Part shown: piece after piece, positions 19,898 through 29,588 of the stretch
Numbering within the stretch: the first letter of the stretch is position 1
How the letters are laid out: every line of letters starts with the position of its first letter
Source: Streptomyces nojiriensis
Lineage (GTDB): Bacteria > Actinomycetota > Actinomycetes > Streptomycetales > Streptomycetaceae
NCBI RefSeq assembly: GCF_017639205.1
Contig: NZ_CP071139.1
Span: 8,245,501 to 8,309,500, forward strand
Direction of reading: 5' to 3'
DNA length: 64,000 nucleotides
Notes under the pieces: model-generated
Database searches by the model: none
What the model saw: the letters and a program-made list of their open reading frames with translations, nothing else
What the model was told of the DNA's origin: nothing
Position numbers and translations under genes: made by a program

Positions 19898-20443
19898 CCG
19901 CCTGACGGGTGTTCGGACCCCCGCCGACAGCTTCCGGTTGCGCCCCGGGGAGGTCGCGCGAAGCAGGGTCCGAGGCCTCACGGCGCCCCGTGGCCTGGAT
20001 GCGCGCGGTCACCGGCGCGGGCCGCGTGGCGTTCCGCTTCGCCCCCGCCGATCGGTCCGGCCGGGCCTGCGTCGTCAACTGCCGTGCTCACCTGGAAGGT
20101 TCTCTCCGCGGGCGTCCGCTGGATCATCGACCAGAGGCCATGTCATGCCCGGGGAACGGGTCTTGTAGTTCTGCACGAAGAGTAGGTTTCAGCCAGGGGG
20201 CGTTTTCATGTCTTCCGTCCCTGCCTGACTCCCCCCGGTTGCCTGTGTACTCCTTCACACACGATGCAGCGAAGCGGGGGAGAGGGAGCCTTGAGCGAGA
20301 CGTCGTCCGTCCGGCCGCTCGCCATGGCCCGACTCGATCCGGGCGTCACCGTCACCGCGGAACTCGCCATCCGCACCGTGCCCCTGCTGTCCCCGATGGG
20401 CGGGACACCAGGGAAATCCCCCACCGTCTCCCAAGGAGTGACC
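19898..20443. other. Intergenic region, 546 bases
   Basis: No supported gene. A TTG at 20291 with a GA-rich leader could extend the deaminase by about 50 residues, but the extra residues look unlike the family. No clear operator, terminator or repeat is seen. Confidence 0.4.
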
Positions 20444-20947
20444 GTGACCGCGCACACCCAAGAAGTGAACATCCAGGACCTCGAGCGCACCTGGCTGGAC
20501 GAGGCGATCAGACTGGCCACGAACAGCGTGGCGAACGGCGGCGGGCCGTTCGGCGCCCTGGTCGCCAAGGGCGGCGAGATCGTCGCGATCGGGAACAACC
20601 GGGTCACCTCCACCCTGGACCCGACCGCCCACGCCGAGGTGAGCGCGATGCGGGCCGCCTGCCAGGAGCTGGACACCTTCTCACTCGAAGGCTGTGTCCT
20701 GGTGACCTCGTGCGAACCGTGTCCGATGTGCCTCTCCTCGGCGCTGTGGGCGCGCGTCGACCGGATCGTCTTCGCCGCCGACCGGGACGACGCCGCGGTG
20801 GCCGGTTTCGACGACCGCAAGTTCTACGACCTGTTCGAGAAGCAGCCCGCGTCGAAGTGGCCGCTGGCGATCGAGCGCCTGGACCTGCCCAACCGGACGG
20901 CGCCGTTCGACGCGTGGGTGGCCAAGACCGACCGCATCGACTACTGA
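20444..20947 (+). CDS. Nucleoside/guanine deaminase, CDA superfamily
   Basis: A 167-residue deaminase. HAEVSAM carries the Zn His and catalytic Glu, and PCPMCLSS carries the two Zn cysteines; NGGGPFGALV precedes them as in guanine deaminases and tRNA-type CMP/dCMP deaminases. The C-terminal tail (KFYDLFEK, LPNRTAPFDAW) resembles small bacterial guanine deaminases, which convert guanine to xanthine. AAGGAG at 20433-20438 is five bases before GTG 20444; GTG 20438 is in frame but overlaps the RBS. Monocistronic by appearance. Confidence 0.85.
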   Translation: MTAHTQEVNIQDLERTWLDEAIRLATNSVANGGGPFGALVAKGGEIVAIGNNRVTSTLDPTAHAEVSAMRAACQELDTFSLEGCVLVTSCEPCPMCLSSALWARVDRIVFAADRDDAAVAGFDDRKFYDLFEKQPASKWPLAIERLDLPNRTAPFDAWVAKTDRIDY

Positions 20948-21107
20948 CGCGGACACCCCGCGAACCGGGCGCCGGATCGACAGCGTCGTCCGCCGCTCGG
21001 TCCACCGTGCGTCGGCGAGCCGGGGTTGCGGCCGTCGAGTTCCGCGGTGACGGTGCAAGATGAGGCCGACCGACCTGTCGTCATGACCGGGACCGAGGTG
21101 GGTTCTC

Positions 21108-21854
21108 ATGCCCCGCAGCACCGCCGATGACGCCGGGCGGCGATACGGCCGACGCCCGCGACGCATCGGCACCTGGCCGGCCGTGGCGGCCGCGGTGGCC
21201 GTCCTCGGCGCCGCCAACGTGGCCCTGAACCGCTGGACGGGCCTGTGGGGCCTGGTGACGGCCGTCGTGGTCAGCGGCCTGCTGCTCGGTGTGCTGAGCT
21301 GGGCCGGCGGCACCCTCGCGGACGCGGGTCTGGCCCGGGACACGCTGGCCCGCGGCGCCCGCTGGGCGGCGGTCCTGATCGGCCTGGTCGGCGTCGTCTA
21401 CCTGGCCGGGGCGCTGATCCCGGCCACCAGGGGGCTGTTCGAGGACCGGCGGTACGAGGCGATGGACGGCGGCGAGGTACTGCTCCGCGTGTTCGTACTG
21501 GTCCCCGTCGGCACGGTCCTGGTGGAGGAGGTCGCCTTCCGCGGCGTGCTCTACGGCCTCGTGTACCGCGTCCGCGGGGCGCTCTGGGCGACCGCCGTGT
21601 CGAGTCTGCTGTTCGGCCTGTGGCACGTGCTGCCGTCGCTGCACCTGGCCACCGCGAAACCGGCCGTGAACTCGGTCGTCGGCGACTCCGGGCTCGGGGC
21701 GGTGCTGGCGGTGCTGGGCGCCGTGCTGTTCACGACGGCGGCCGGTGTCCTGTTCTGCGAACTGCGCCGCCGCAGCGGCAGCCTGCTGGCTCCCATGGGC
21801 CTGCACTGGGCGGTCAACGCGTTCGGCTACGCCGTCGGGTACCTGCTGCGCTGA
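21108..21854 (+). CDS. CPBP family intramembrane metalloprotease
   Basis: A 248-residue membrane protein with about seven hydrophobic helices. The Abi/CPBP motifs are present: EEVAFRG (motif 1, two Glu and Arg), FGLWH (motif 2, His) and HWAVN (motif 3, His and Asn). Such proteins cleave or process substrates within the membrane. GAGGTGGG upstream of ATG 21108 may serve as RBS. It converges on the membrane hydrolase gene at 21871. Substrate not evident. Confidence 0.9.
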   Translation: MPRSTADDAGRRYGRRPRRIGTWPAVAAAVAVLGAANVALNRWTGLWGLVTAVVVSGLLLGVLSWAGGTLADAGLARDTLARGARWAAVLIGLVGVVYLAGALIPATRGLFEDRRYEAMDGGEVLLRVFVLVPVGTVLVEEVAFRGVLYGLVYRVRGALWATAVSSLLFGLWHVLPSLHLATAKPAVNSVVGDSGLGAVLAVLGAVLFTTAAGVLFCELRRRSGSLLAPMGLHWAVNAFGYAVGYLLR

Positions 21855-21870
21855 CCGGGGCGGGGTGGGC

Positions 21871-23550
21871 TCAGTGCTGCGGCGAGACGATGCCCTTCAG
21901 CTCGTTCAGGTCCTGCGCGGTGAATCCTTCGGGCCGCATGATGTCCTTCCAGGCGTCGACGTACGCGGCCTTGTACGTGTGGCCGTGGCCGTCCGGAACG
22001 CCGGTCGAGAACGGCAGGTCGGCGGTGACCTGCCAGAAGGTCACGAACGGAATCCAGACCATGGCTTCGAGCACGTCCGAGCCGGGCCGCTCCCCGATCC
22101 AGTCGGGCTCGGTGAGGGCCAGGTTCGGGCTCCACCAGACGATCGGATCGGACGGGTGCATCAGGTAGAGCACCCGCGGGCCGTCCCACGGCCGGTCGGC
22201 CGGCGGCGTCCCGGTGGCCGGGTCGTCGGTGAAGCGGACGGTCCGCCCCTCCCGGTAGACGGGTTCGATCTCGTGGCTGCCCGCGTCGCGGTGGTCGCTG
22301 AACTCGCGGAACAGCGTGTTGAAGTTGGGCGGGCCGGCGAACACGGTGCCCGCGGTGCGGTTGCGCAGGTCGGCCTCCCCGCTGAAGGCCGTCTCACCGC
22401 CGAACGACCCCAGGCTCTCACCCGCCACGAACAGGCGCGGGCGCCGGTCCTGGGGCAGCTTGGACCATTTGTCGTAGACCGCGTCGAAGAGATCACGGCC
22501 GGCCGCGCGCGCCTTGGACTGGTCCACCAGGTACGACATCCACGACGGCAGGTACGAGTACTGGATCGCCACGGTGGCCGCGTCGCCGTTGCCCAGGTAC
22601 TCGAACGAGTCCACAGCCGCGGGATCCACCCAACCGCTGCCCGTGGTGGTCATCACGAGCAGGTTCTCGCGCGTGAAGCCGCCCGCCCGTTCGAGGTCCG
22701 CGACCGCCCGGGCCGCCCGGGTCTCCGTGTCGTCGGAGGTCTCCAGCCCGGCGTAGGCGCGGATGGGCTCCTGCGCCGTGCGGTGGGTGAACGCGCCGAT
22801 CTCCTGGGCCGACGGTCCTCCGTCGGCGAACGCCCGGCCCTCCCTGCCCAGCGAGTCCCACGGCACCAGCGAGCCGGGCCCGCCCGAACGCAGCGCCGAC
22901 GTGGGCTGGTGCACGCCTTCCGGGGTCTCCGTGTCACGCAGCGAGAAGGCCTCGTTGGACGCGTTCACGAAGCCGTTCAGCAGCAGCCCGGAGAACGCGG
23001 CCCACGCCAGGCCCGCCACCAGGATCCAGCCGACCACCCGCGCGGCGCGCCTGCCGATCCAGCGCCCGAGCAGGTCGGCGGCCCGGTGGTACAGGGCCCG
23101 GAGTCCCCGCCCGGCCAGGAGCAGGAGCAGGAAGACGAGGACCGCGACGAACGGGCAGGCGACGGTGAACAGGACGTTGTAGTCGGTGACCCCCATGAGC
23201 AGCCGGATCTGGTGCTGCCAGTACTGGCCGAGCCCGAACGCGACGCCGAAGAGCACCACCGCGCCGACGATCAGGACGAGCCACGACCGGCGCGCGGGGC
23301 TGCGTGCCTCCCGGTCGGCGAAGGCGCGCCACACGTACGCCGCGACCACGCCCAGCCCGTAGCCGATGGCCGCGCTGATACCGCAGATCAGGCCCTGGAG
23401 TACGCCGCCGCGGGGGAGCAGTGACGGGGTGAAGGACAGACAGGCCAGCAGGAGCGCGCCCCAGCAGCCGGGCAGCGTCAGGCGGGGCAGCAGACGGTGT
23501 TTGCGTGCCGGCTCGTCCTGCGCGGGAGGTACCTGCGGGTCCTGGTTCAT
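21871..23550 (-). CDS. Membrane alpha/beta-hydrolase (Abhydrolase_9 type)
   Basis: A 559-residue protein: four to five N-terminal membrane helices up to about residue 200, then an extracytoplasmic or cytoplasmic hydrolase domain. LFVAGESLGSFGGE is the nucleophile elbow (GESLGS), YLMHPSDPIVWWSP holds the likely Asp, and HGHTYKAAYVDAW the likely His. This architecture matches the actinobacterial alpha/beta-hydrolase family with an N-terminal membrane domain (PF15420/PF10081). ATG 23550 is preceded by GGAGG. The substrate is unknown, but lipid or polyester-like compounds are plausible. It lies downstream of the SulP gene on the same strand. Confidence 0.85.
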   Translation of the reverse strand: MNQDPQVPPAQDEPARKHRLLPRLTLPGCWGALLLACLSFTPSLLPRGGVLQGLICGISAAIGYGLGVVAAYVWRAFADREARSPARRSWLVLIVGAVVLFGVAFGLGQYWQHQIRLLMGVTDYNVLFTVACPFVAVLVFLLLLLAGRGLRALYHRAADLLGRWIGRRAARVVGWILVAGLAWAAFSGLLLNGFVNASNEAFSLRDTETPEGVHQPTSALRSGGPGSLVPWDSLGREGRAFADGGPSAQEIGAFTHRTAQEPIRAYAGLETSDDTETRAARAVADLERAGGFTRENLLVMTTTGSGWVDPAAVDSFEYLGNGDAATVAIQYSYLPSWMSYLVDQSKARAAGRDLFDAVYDKWSKLPQDRRPRLFVAGESLGSFGGETAFSGEADLRNRTAGTVFAGPPNFNTLFREFSDHRDAGSHEIEPVYREGRTVRFTDDPATGTPPADRPWDGPRVLYLMHPSDPIVWWSPNLALTEPDWIGERPGSDVLEAMVWIPFVTFWQVTADLPFSTGVPDGHGHTYKAAYVDAWKDIMRPEGFTAQDLNELKGIVSPQH

Positions 23551-23611
23551 GGCGTCCTCCACGGCCATGGTGCCCCGGCTCCGCCGGTCGTGCCATCCGG
23601 GGCTCGGGCCG

Positions 23612-25372
23612 TCATTCCGGGCCCGTGGGCGTGTCGGGGCCCGGCGCGGTCCACTGCGCTCCGGTGCGCAGTCGGAAGGCCGCCACCGCGGCCTCCACGG
23701 TGGGGAAGAAGTGCCGGGGGTCGATGGTCCGGGTGAGTTCGTACCGCTCGATCTTCCGCCGCACCGGGTCCTTGAGTTCGGCGAACACCAGGTGCACGCC
23801 GTCCGCGTTGAGCGCCTCGTCGAGCTCCTCCAGGATGTCGGCGGCGGTGGTGTCCACGTCCGTCATGGGCTCCGCCGCGACCACGATCCAGCTCGGCCGC
23901 GGATCCGCGGCGGCCAGCCGCCTGACCTCGTCCCGGAAGGTCTTGGCGTTGGCGAAGAAGAGCGGGGCGTCGAACCGGTAGATCACCAGGCCCGGCAGTT
24001 GCTCGGCCGCGGGGTAGGAGCGGATGTCGTGGTAGCCCTCCAGGCCCCGCACCCGCCCCAGCACGGTGTCGTACGGCCACCAGGCCCGTCGGAAGACGTT
24101 GAGTACGGACAGGCCCACGGCGATGGCGATGCCGGGCAGCACGCCGAGCAGGGCCACGCCGGCGAAGGCCGCGAAGCAGAGCAGGAACTCGGCCCGCCGC
24201 TGCCGCCACAGCCGTACGGCTCCCGGTACGTCGGCCAGGGACAGCGACGCGGTGATGACCACGGCCGCGAGGGCCGGCTGGGGGAGGTTGCGGAACAGCC
24301 CCGGAGCCAGCACGAGCATGAGGACGATCAGCGCCGCCCCGACGACCCCGGTGAGCTGGGTCCGGGCCCCCGCGCGCTCCGCCACAGCCGTCCGGGACCC
24401 GCTGGTGCTGACGGGGAAGCCCTGGAAGAGTGCGGCCGCCAGGTTGGCCGCACCGACGCCGGCCATCTCCTGGTTGCCGCGGACCTCCTGGCCCGTGCGG
24501 GCCGCGAAGGCGGACGCGTTGGAGATCGTGTCGGCCAGCGACACCAGGGCGATGCCCAGCGCACCGCCGAGCAGTGGCGCGAGGTCGGAGGGCCGCACAT
24601 CGGGGAGCGTGAACGGCGGGAAACCCTCCGGCAGTACGCCGACCAGGCCGACGCCGTGCTCGTCCAGGTCGAAGACGGTGGCGGCGGCGATCGCCAGGAC
24701 CACCATCACGAGTACCGCGGGAACCTTCGGCAGGAAGCGCTGCAGGATCAGGATCAGCGCGATTCCGCCGAGGCCCACGGCCGCGGCGGCCGGTACCGTC
24801 GCCCCGTCGGCGATCATCCGCACGAGGCCGGCACACTCGCCGATCAGGTTGTCCGCATCGACCTTGAAGCCGAGCAGCTTGGGGAGCTGGCCGATGAGAA
24901 TGGTCAGGGCCAGGCCGTTCATGTAGCCGATCATCGTCGGTTTGGAGATCAGGTCGGCGATGAAGCCGAGCTTCGCCACCGAGGCCAGGATCATGATGGC
25001 CGCCACCATGACCGCGAGCATCGACGCGAGTGCGACGGCCCGGTCGGGGTCCCCGTCGGCCGCCACCAGGGGCAGGACGGTGGCGGCGATCATCGGACCC
25101 AGCGAGGAGTCCGGGCCCAGCACCAGGATCCGGGAGGGCCCGAACACCGCGTACCCGAGCAGGCAGAGGATCGTCGTGTACAGGCCGGTGATGGCCGGCA
25201 GGCCCGCCAGCTCGGCGTAGGCCATGCCCTGCGGCACCAGCAGCGTGGTCAGGACGACTCCCGCGACCAGGTCCTTGGGCAGCCACGCGCGCCGGTAGGT
25301 CGACACCGCGCGGATCCCGGGCACCGACCGGAAGCGGGAGAGCACCCCGCGGCCGTCGTGCCGGGTGGTCAC
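23612..25372 (-). CDS. SulP family inorganic anion transporter with STAS domain
   Basis: A 586-residue transporter. LVPQGMAYAELAGLPAITGLYTT is the SulP signature, GPDSSLGPMIA and FPVSTSGSRTAVAERAGARTQ are conserved blocks, and about 10-12 membrane helices are followed by a cytoplasmic STAS domain (VIYRFDAPLFFANAKTF to the C-terminus). Likely imports sulfate, bicarbonate or another anion. Start GTG 25372. It is 13 bases downstream of the P-type ATPase gene on the same strand, so they are probably cotranscribed. Confidence 0.9.
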   Translation of the reverse strand: MTTRHDGRGVLSRFRSVPGIRAVSTYRRAWLPKDLVAGVVLTTLLVPQGMAYAELAGLPAITGLYTTILCLLGYAVFGPSRILVLGPDSSLGPMIAATVLPLVAADGDPDRAVALASMLAVMVAAIMILASVAKLGFIADLISKPTMIGYMNGLALTILIGQLPKLLGFKVDADNLIGECAGLVRMIADGATVPAAAAVGLGGIALILILQRFLPKVPAVLVMVVLAIAAATVFDLDEHGVGLVGVLPEGFPPFTLPDVRPSDLAPLLGGALGIALVSLADTISNASAFAARTGQEVRGNQEMAGVGAANLAAALFQGFPVSTSGSRTAVAERAGARTQLTGVVGAALIVLMLVLAPGLFRNLPQPALAAVVITASLSLADVPGAVRLWRQRRAEFLLCFAAFAGVALLGVLPGIAIAVGLSVLNVFRRAWWPYDTVLGRVRGLEGYHDIRSYPAAEQLPGLVIYRFDAPLFFANAKTFRDEVRRLAAADPRPSWIVVAAEPMTDVDTTAADILEELDEALNADGVHLVFAELKDPVRRKIERYELTRTIDPRHFFPTVEAAVAAFRLRTGAQWTAPGPDTPTGPE

Positions 25373-25385
25373 GGACCCGCCTTCC

Positions 25386-28106
25386 TCACGCGGCCCTGGA
25401 CCGGCGGGCCACGAGCTTGCCCAGCTCCCATACGAGCAGGAGCACGACCGCGGCCAGCAGCGCCCAGCCGAACTGCCGCGCGTTGATGTCGGTCGTCCCG
25501 AGGACGCGCTGGAAGCCGTCCGTCTGGGTCACCAGGACGGAGAGCACGAACTGCGCGAGGGCGACCCAGTTCATCTGCTTGCTGTCGAACGTGGAGGTCG
25601 TCAGCACGGAATCCGTTTCGCTGCGGCATTCGAACGCCGCCACGATCAGGCACAGGGAGAAGGCCGTGAACGCGATCGACCGGCCGATCTCGACGTTGGC
25701 GAAGTGGCTCTCGCCGAGCGTGATCAGTCCGAGCAGGAGGATGGTGATCGCCAGCCCGCCGAGCCCGACCGTGACCAGCACGGGACGGGTGAGCACCGAT
25801 TCTCCGCGCGGACGCGGCCGGCGCCTCATGAGTCCGGCGCTCTCCCGGTCGAAGCCGAGGGCGAAGCCGAAGGAGGCGTTGACGACGAAGTGGATCCACA
25901 GCACCTGCGGCGGCGTGAACGGTTCACCGGCGGCGATGTTGAAGACGGTCGCCCCGAGGAACGTCAGCACGAACGTGACCAGCAGGAGCAGAACGAACCG
26001 GATGTACTTGGTGAGGTTGTCGTAGATCGTCCGGCCCTGCTCGACGGCGTAGACGATGGTGGCGAAGTTGTCGTCGGAGAGGATCATGCGGCCGGCGTTC
26101 TTGGCCACGTCCGTGCCGCTGCCCATGGCGATACCGATGTCGGCGGCCTTGATGGCGGGAGCGTCGTTGACGCCGTCCCCGGTCATCGCCACGACCTCGC
26201 CCTTCTTCTTCAGCGTGTTCGCGAGCAGCACCTTGTGCTCCGGGGCGACCCGCCCGACCACACCGATCCCCTCGATGCGGGCGAGCTGCTCCTCCTCGCT
26301 CATGGCGGCGAATTCGGAGCCGAGCACGGCCTCGCCCGGGATCCCGATCTGCCGGGCGATCGCCGCCCCGGTCGTGACGTCGTCCCCGGTCACCAGGCGG
26401 ACCCGGATGTGCGCCGCCTGCGCGTCGGCCACCGCGGCCTTGGCCTCCTCACGGGGCGGGTCGACCATGCCGACGAGACTGGTCATCCGCAGCTCGGTGA
26501 CGTACGCGAGCAGGTCGCCCTCCGGATCGAAGCCGTCCGGGTCGAGGTCACGCACGGCCGCGGCCATCACCCGCCGCCCCTCACCGCCCATCCGCTCGCT
26601 CTGCTCCTCGGCCCGGCGGAGCAGATCGGCGTCCCACGGGACCGCCTCGCCCGCCGCGAGGGCGGTGGTGGCCCGCGCCATCACCGCGGGGGCCGCTCCC
26701 TTGACGAAGCAGCGCACGACCTGCCGCCCGGAGGCGTCGACCGCCGAGTGGAAGGTGGCCATCAGCTTGTACTCGGGGTCGAACGGCAGGGTGGCGAGCC
26801 GGGGGAGGGCGTCCCTGGTGGCGTCGGTGTCCAGGCCGGCCTTGTGGGCGAGCACCAGCAGCGCCCCCTCGGTCGGATCGCCCACCACCGCCCCGCCCAC
26901 CAGCTTGGCGTCACTGGCCACCACGTACGGCAGGATCGCGTCCTCGATCCCCGCGGCCGACCCGGCGGCGTGGTGGACCTTCCCCTCGAGTCCGTAGCCC
27001 GTGCCCGACACGGTGTACCGGTCGGTGGGGCTCAGCACTTCGACGGCGGTCATCTGGTTCATCGTCAGGGTGCCGGTCTTGTCCGAGTTGATCGCCGAGG
27101 TGAACGCCAGCGTCTCCACCGACGGCAGCTCCTTGACGATGGCGCTGCGCTTGGCCAGGTTCAGGCTCCCGACGGACAGGATCGCCTGGGTCACGGTCGG
27201 CAGAGCCTCGGGGATGGCCGCGATGGCCAGCGAGACCGCGCTGACGAACAGCACGTCCCAGGCCTGGTCCCGCTGGCGCCCCAGGGCGAACATCACGATC
27301 ATGGTGAGGCCCGCCGCGCCGGTGATCCACAGGGTCAGCCGGTCGAGCTCCTTGGTCAGCGGCGGTACTTCCTTCTCGGTGGCCGACAGCATTCCGGAGA
27401 TCTTGCCGAGCTCGGTGTCCGCGCCGGTCGCGGTGACGATCATGAGGCCGCTGCCGTGGGTGACCGGGGTGTTCATGAACGCCGTATTGGTCTGGTCGCC
27501 GGGCGACAGCCCAGTGCCCTGCAGCGGGCCGGTCTCCTTCGCGGCGGGAACGCTCTCACCGGTCAGCGCCGACTCGTCGATCTGCAGGGCGCTGGCCTCG
27601 ATGAGACGTCCGTCCGCCGGCACCTGGTCCCCGGCGGAGATGAGCACGACATCACCGTCGACCAGATGTTCGGCGGGGATTTCGGCCTCCCTGCCGTCCC
27701 GGCGCACCCGGGCCGTCGCCTTCATCATCGACTTCAGCGCGTTCATGGCGCTCTCGGCCTTGCCCTCCTGGCGCAGGCCCACGACCGCGTTCAGCAGCGT
27801 CAGTACGATCAGCAGGATCGCGGTGGTCCACTCCTGGATGACCAGCGAGACGATCGCCGCGGCCACCAGGACGATCTGCATGTAACTGCGGTACTGGGCG
27901 AGGAACCGGTGCCAGGCCGGCGTCCGCTGCTCTTCCGGCAGTGCGTTCGGGCCGTGCGCGGCCAAGAGTTCCGCGGCCCGCGCCGCGGACAGGCCGGCCG
28001 CGGGATCGACGCCGAACGCCGCCACGACCTCCTCGGGGGAGCGCGCGTACCAGCCGTCCCCGGCAGCCCGCGGCTGTTCCGCCACGGAATCCGACCGCAC
28101 CGTCAT
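25386..28106 (-). CDS. P-type cation-transporting ATPase (P2A type)
   Basis: A 906-residue ATPase with actuator motif TGES (DESALTGESVP), phosphorylation site SDKTGTLTMNQ, KGAAPAVM in the nucleotide domain, TGDGVNDAPAIK hinge and about ten membrane helices. The N-terminal cation_ATPase_N domain and overall length fit the Ca2+/Mn2+ or Na+-type P2 group. M4 reads AIPEALPTV, matching the PEGLP-type ion site with A for G. GGAGG lies seven bases before ATG 28106. It sits between PPK2 and SulP genes, all leftward, suggesting a group for ion and phosphate energy handling. The transported ion is not determinable by eye. Confidence 0.9.
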   Translation of the reverse strand: MTVRSDSVAEQPRAAGDGWYARSPEEVVAAFGVDPAAGLSAARAAELLAAHGPNALPEEQRTPAWHRFLAQYRSYMQIVLVAAAIVSLVIQEWTTAILLIVLTLLNAVVGLRQEGKAESAMNALKSMMKATARVRRDGREAEIPAEHLVDGDVVLISAGDQVPADGRLIEASALQIDESALTGESVPAAKETGPLQGTGLSPGDQTNTAFMNTPVTHGSGLMIVTATGADTELGKISGMLSATEKEVPPLTKELDRLTLWITGAAGLTMIVMFALGRQRDQAWDVLFVSAVSLAIAAIPEALPTVTQAILSVGSLNLAKRSAIVKELPSVETLAFTSAINSDKTGTLTMNQMTAVEVLSPTDRYTVSGTGYGLEGKVHHAAGSAAGIEDAILPYVVASDAKLVGGAVVGDPTEGALLVLAHKAGLDTDATRDALPRLATLPFDPEYKLMATFHSAVDASGRQVVRCFVKGAAPAVMARATTALAAGEAVPWDADLLRRAEEQSERMGGEGRRVMAAAVRDLDPDGFDPEGDLLAYVTELRMTSLVGMVDPPREEAKAAVADAQAAHIRVRLVTGDDVTTGAAIARQIGIPGEAVLGSEFAAMSEEEQLARIEGIGVVGRVAPEHKVLLANTLKKKGEVVAMTGDGVNDAPAIKAADIGIAMGSGTDVAKNAGRMILSDDNFATIVYAVEQGRTIYDNLTKYIRFVLLLLVTFVLTFLGATVFNIAAGEPFTPPQVLWIHFVVNASFGFALGFDRESAGLMRRRPRPRGESVLTRPVLVTVGLGGLAITILLLGLITLGESHFANVEIGRSIAFTAFSLCLIVAAFECRSETDSVLTTSTFDSKQMNWVALAQFVLSVLVTQTDGFQRVLGTTDINARQFGWALLAAVVLLLVWELGKLVARRSRAA

Positions 28107-28169
28107 GGTTGTGCCTCCGATCCGGGGCCGCGGACGCGTCCGGGCCGGCCGCGCGCCGTCCGAGGGCCG

Positions 28170-29141
28170 CTAGCCACGCTTCTTCTTCGGCTTGCTCTTC
28201 GGCTTGCCGTGCCGGGCGGCGTACGGATCGGCCGGGGCGCCGGCCGGAGCCTCCCGCTCCAGGCTCCGCTTCGTGACGAGGAGATCCTTGCGGGCCTCCT
28301 CGCCCACGTCGGGGTACTGCGGATCGATGTCCATCAGGGTGTGCGCGAGGACCGCCGCCGCGCAGATCCGCGCGAACCACTTCCGGTCCGCCGGCACGAC
28401 GTACCACGGCGCCCACTTCGTGCTCGTGGCCGACAGCATCTCGGAGAACGCGTGCTGGTACTCGTCCCACCGGCGCCGCTCCCGGACGTCGGCCGCGGAG
28501 AACTTCCAGTTCTTCTCCGGCAGGTCGATCCGCTTCAGGAAGCGGGTCCGCTGCTCCTCCTTGGACAGGTTCAGGAAGATCTTCACCACCTTGAACCCGT
28601 TGTCCGTGAGGTAGCGCTCCCAGCGGTTGATCTCCCGGTAGCGCCGGTCCCAGATGTCCGGCCCGAGCACGTGCTCCGGCAGCTTCTGCCGGAGGAGGAT
28701 CTCGGGGTGGACGCGCACTACGAGGACCTCCTCGTAGTGCGACCGGTTGAAGATGGCGATCTCGCCGCGCTCGGGCAGCCGCCGGGCGTAGCGCCACAGA
28801 TAGTCGTGGTCGAGTTCCTCGGAGGAGGGCACCTTGAAGCTGCTGACCCGTACGCCCTGGGGATTGACGCCGCTCATCACGTGGCGGATGGTCCCGTCCT
28901 TGCCCCCGGCGTCGAGCGCCTGGAGGGCGAGCACCACGCCGTACGTGTCCTGGGCGGCGAGCCGCTCCTGGTACTCGGCGAGCAGCGACACCCCGGTCCG
29001 CAGGAGTTCGGCCCCCTCCCGCTTCTTCATGCCGGCCTTGTAGCGGGGATCGAAGTCCCGTTCCAGACGCACCTTCGACCCCGGTCGCACCCGGAGCGGC
29101 TCGATGAAGTCCGCGATGCGTTCGGCTCTCTCGTCGGACAT
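28170..29141 (-). CDS. ppk2: Polyphosphate kinase 2 family protein
   Basis: A 323-residue kinase. DAGGKDG at 77-83 is the Walker A loop of PPK2, GEIAIFNRSHYEEVL is Walker B, and DRRYREINRWERYL and RKWFARI are family blocks. PPK2 enzymes phosphorylate nucleotides with polyphosphate. The lysine-rich tail (KPKSKPKKKRG) may bind polyphosphate. The start overlaps the stop of the upstream gene by ATGA. About 60 bases separate it from the ATPase gene, so one transcript is likely. Confidence 0.9.
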   Translation of the reverse strand: MSDERAERIADFIEPLRVRPGSKVRLERDFDPRYKAGMKKREGAELLRTGVSLLAEYQERLAAQDTYGVVLALQALDAGGKDGTIRHVMSGVNPQGVRVSSFKVPSSEELDHDYLWRYARRLPERGEIAIFNRSHYEEVLVVRVHPEILLRQKLPEHVLGPDIWDRRYREINRWERYLTDNGFKVVKIFLNLSKEEQRTRFLKRIDLPEKNWKFSAADVRERRRWDEYQHAFSEMLSATSTKWAPWYVVPADRKWFARICAAAVLAHTLMDIDPQYPDVGEEARKDLLVTKRSLEREAPAGAPADPYAARHGKPKSKPKKKRG

Positions 29142-29467
29142 CAGCGCTCGCGCCTCCCCGCCACGTCCGGGGTGCTCCTGGCGGCGGCGAGCGCCTTCCG
29201 AGCCCTGCGTTCGGCCAGGATCGGGACGTATTTCCTGACCCTGGCCTGCCCGAACGAGTCGTACGCGGCCGTGACCGCCGCCTCGACGGTGTCCGCGTCG
29301 ACCGAGGGGTAGGCGGCCTTCAGCCGGGCCACGGTGGTCCGGACGGAAGCGAGTTCCTCCGGAGTGGGTGACCACCCCCGTGTTTCCTCCGGCGCGTGCG
29401 CCCCGGGATCATCCAGGGCGGGGGAGTCCTCGGTCCGTTCCGCGCCCTGGAGCGTTGCAGGTGCCAT
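29141..29467 (-). CDS. Small three-helix protein, DUF3562-like
   Basis: A 108-residue protein with a variable N-terminus and a helical C-terminal part: VRTTVARLKAAYPSVDADTVEAAV, then YDSFGQARVRKYVPILAERRARK. This matches the three-helix DUF3562 type often found beside stress genes. Start ATG 29467 is chosen; ATG 29500 would add eleven residues. Its stop overlaps the PPK2 start, so the pair is translationally coupled. Function unknown. Confidence 0.7.
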   Translation of the reverse strand: MAPATLQGAERTEDSPALDDPGAHAPEETRGWSPTPEELASVRTTVARLKAAYPSVDADTVEAAVTAAYDSFGQARVRKYVPILAERRARKALAAARSTPDVAGRRER

Positions 29468-29588
29468 ATCCCACGACCTTCGGACCGTCGATCCGCGCAT
29501 GCCGACATCGGGTGAGCCTGAGGGTGTCTCATGGCGATTCTCTGTCAAACCGGACAAGATCGCCCACCGGGTGCGCGGAAGGCGCTCC

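Noticed and set aside
25365..29312. A plus-strand open frame of about 1,315 codons opposite the ATPase and PPK2 genes
   Set aside because: The minus strand encodes clear ATPase and PPK2 motifs. The plus frame is a mirror of the high-GC codon bias with low-complexity Arg/Gly/His sequence and no domain.
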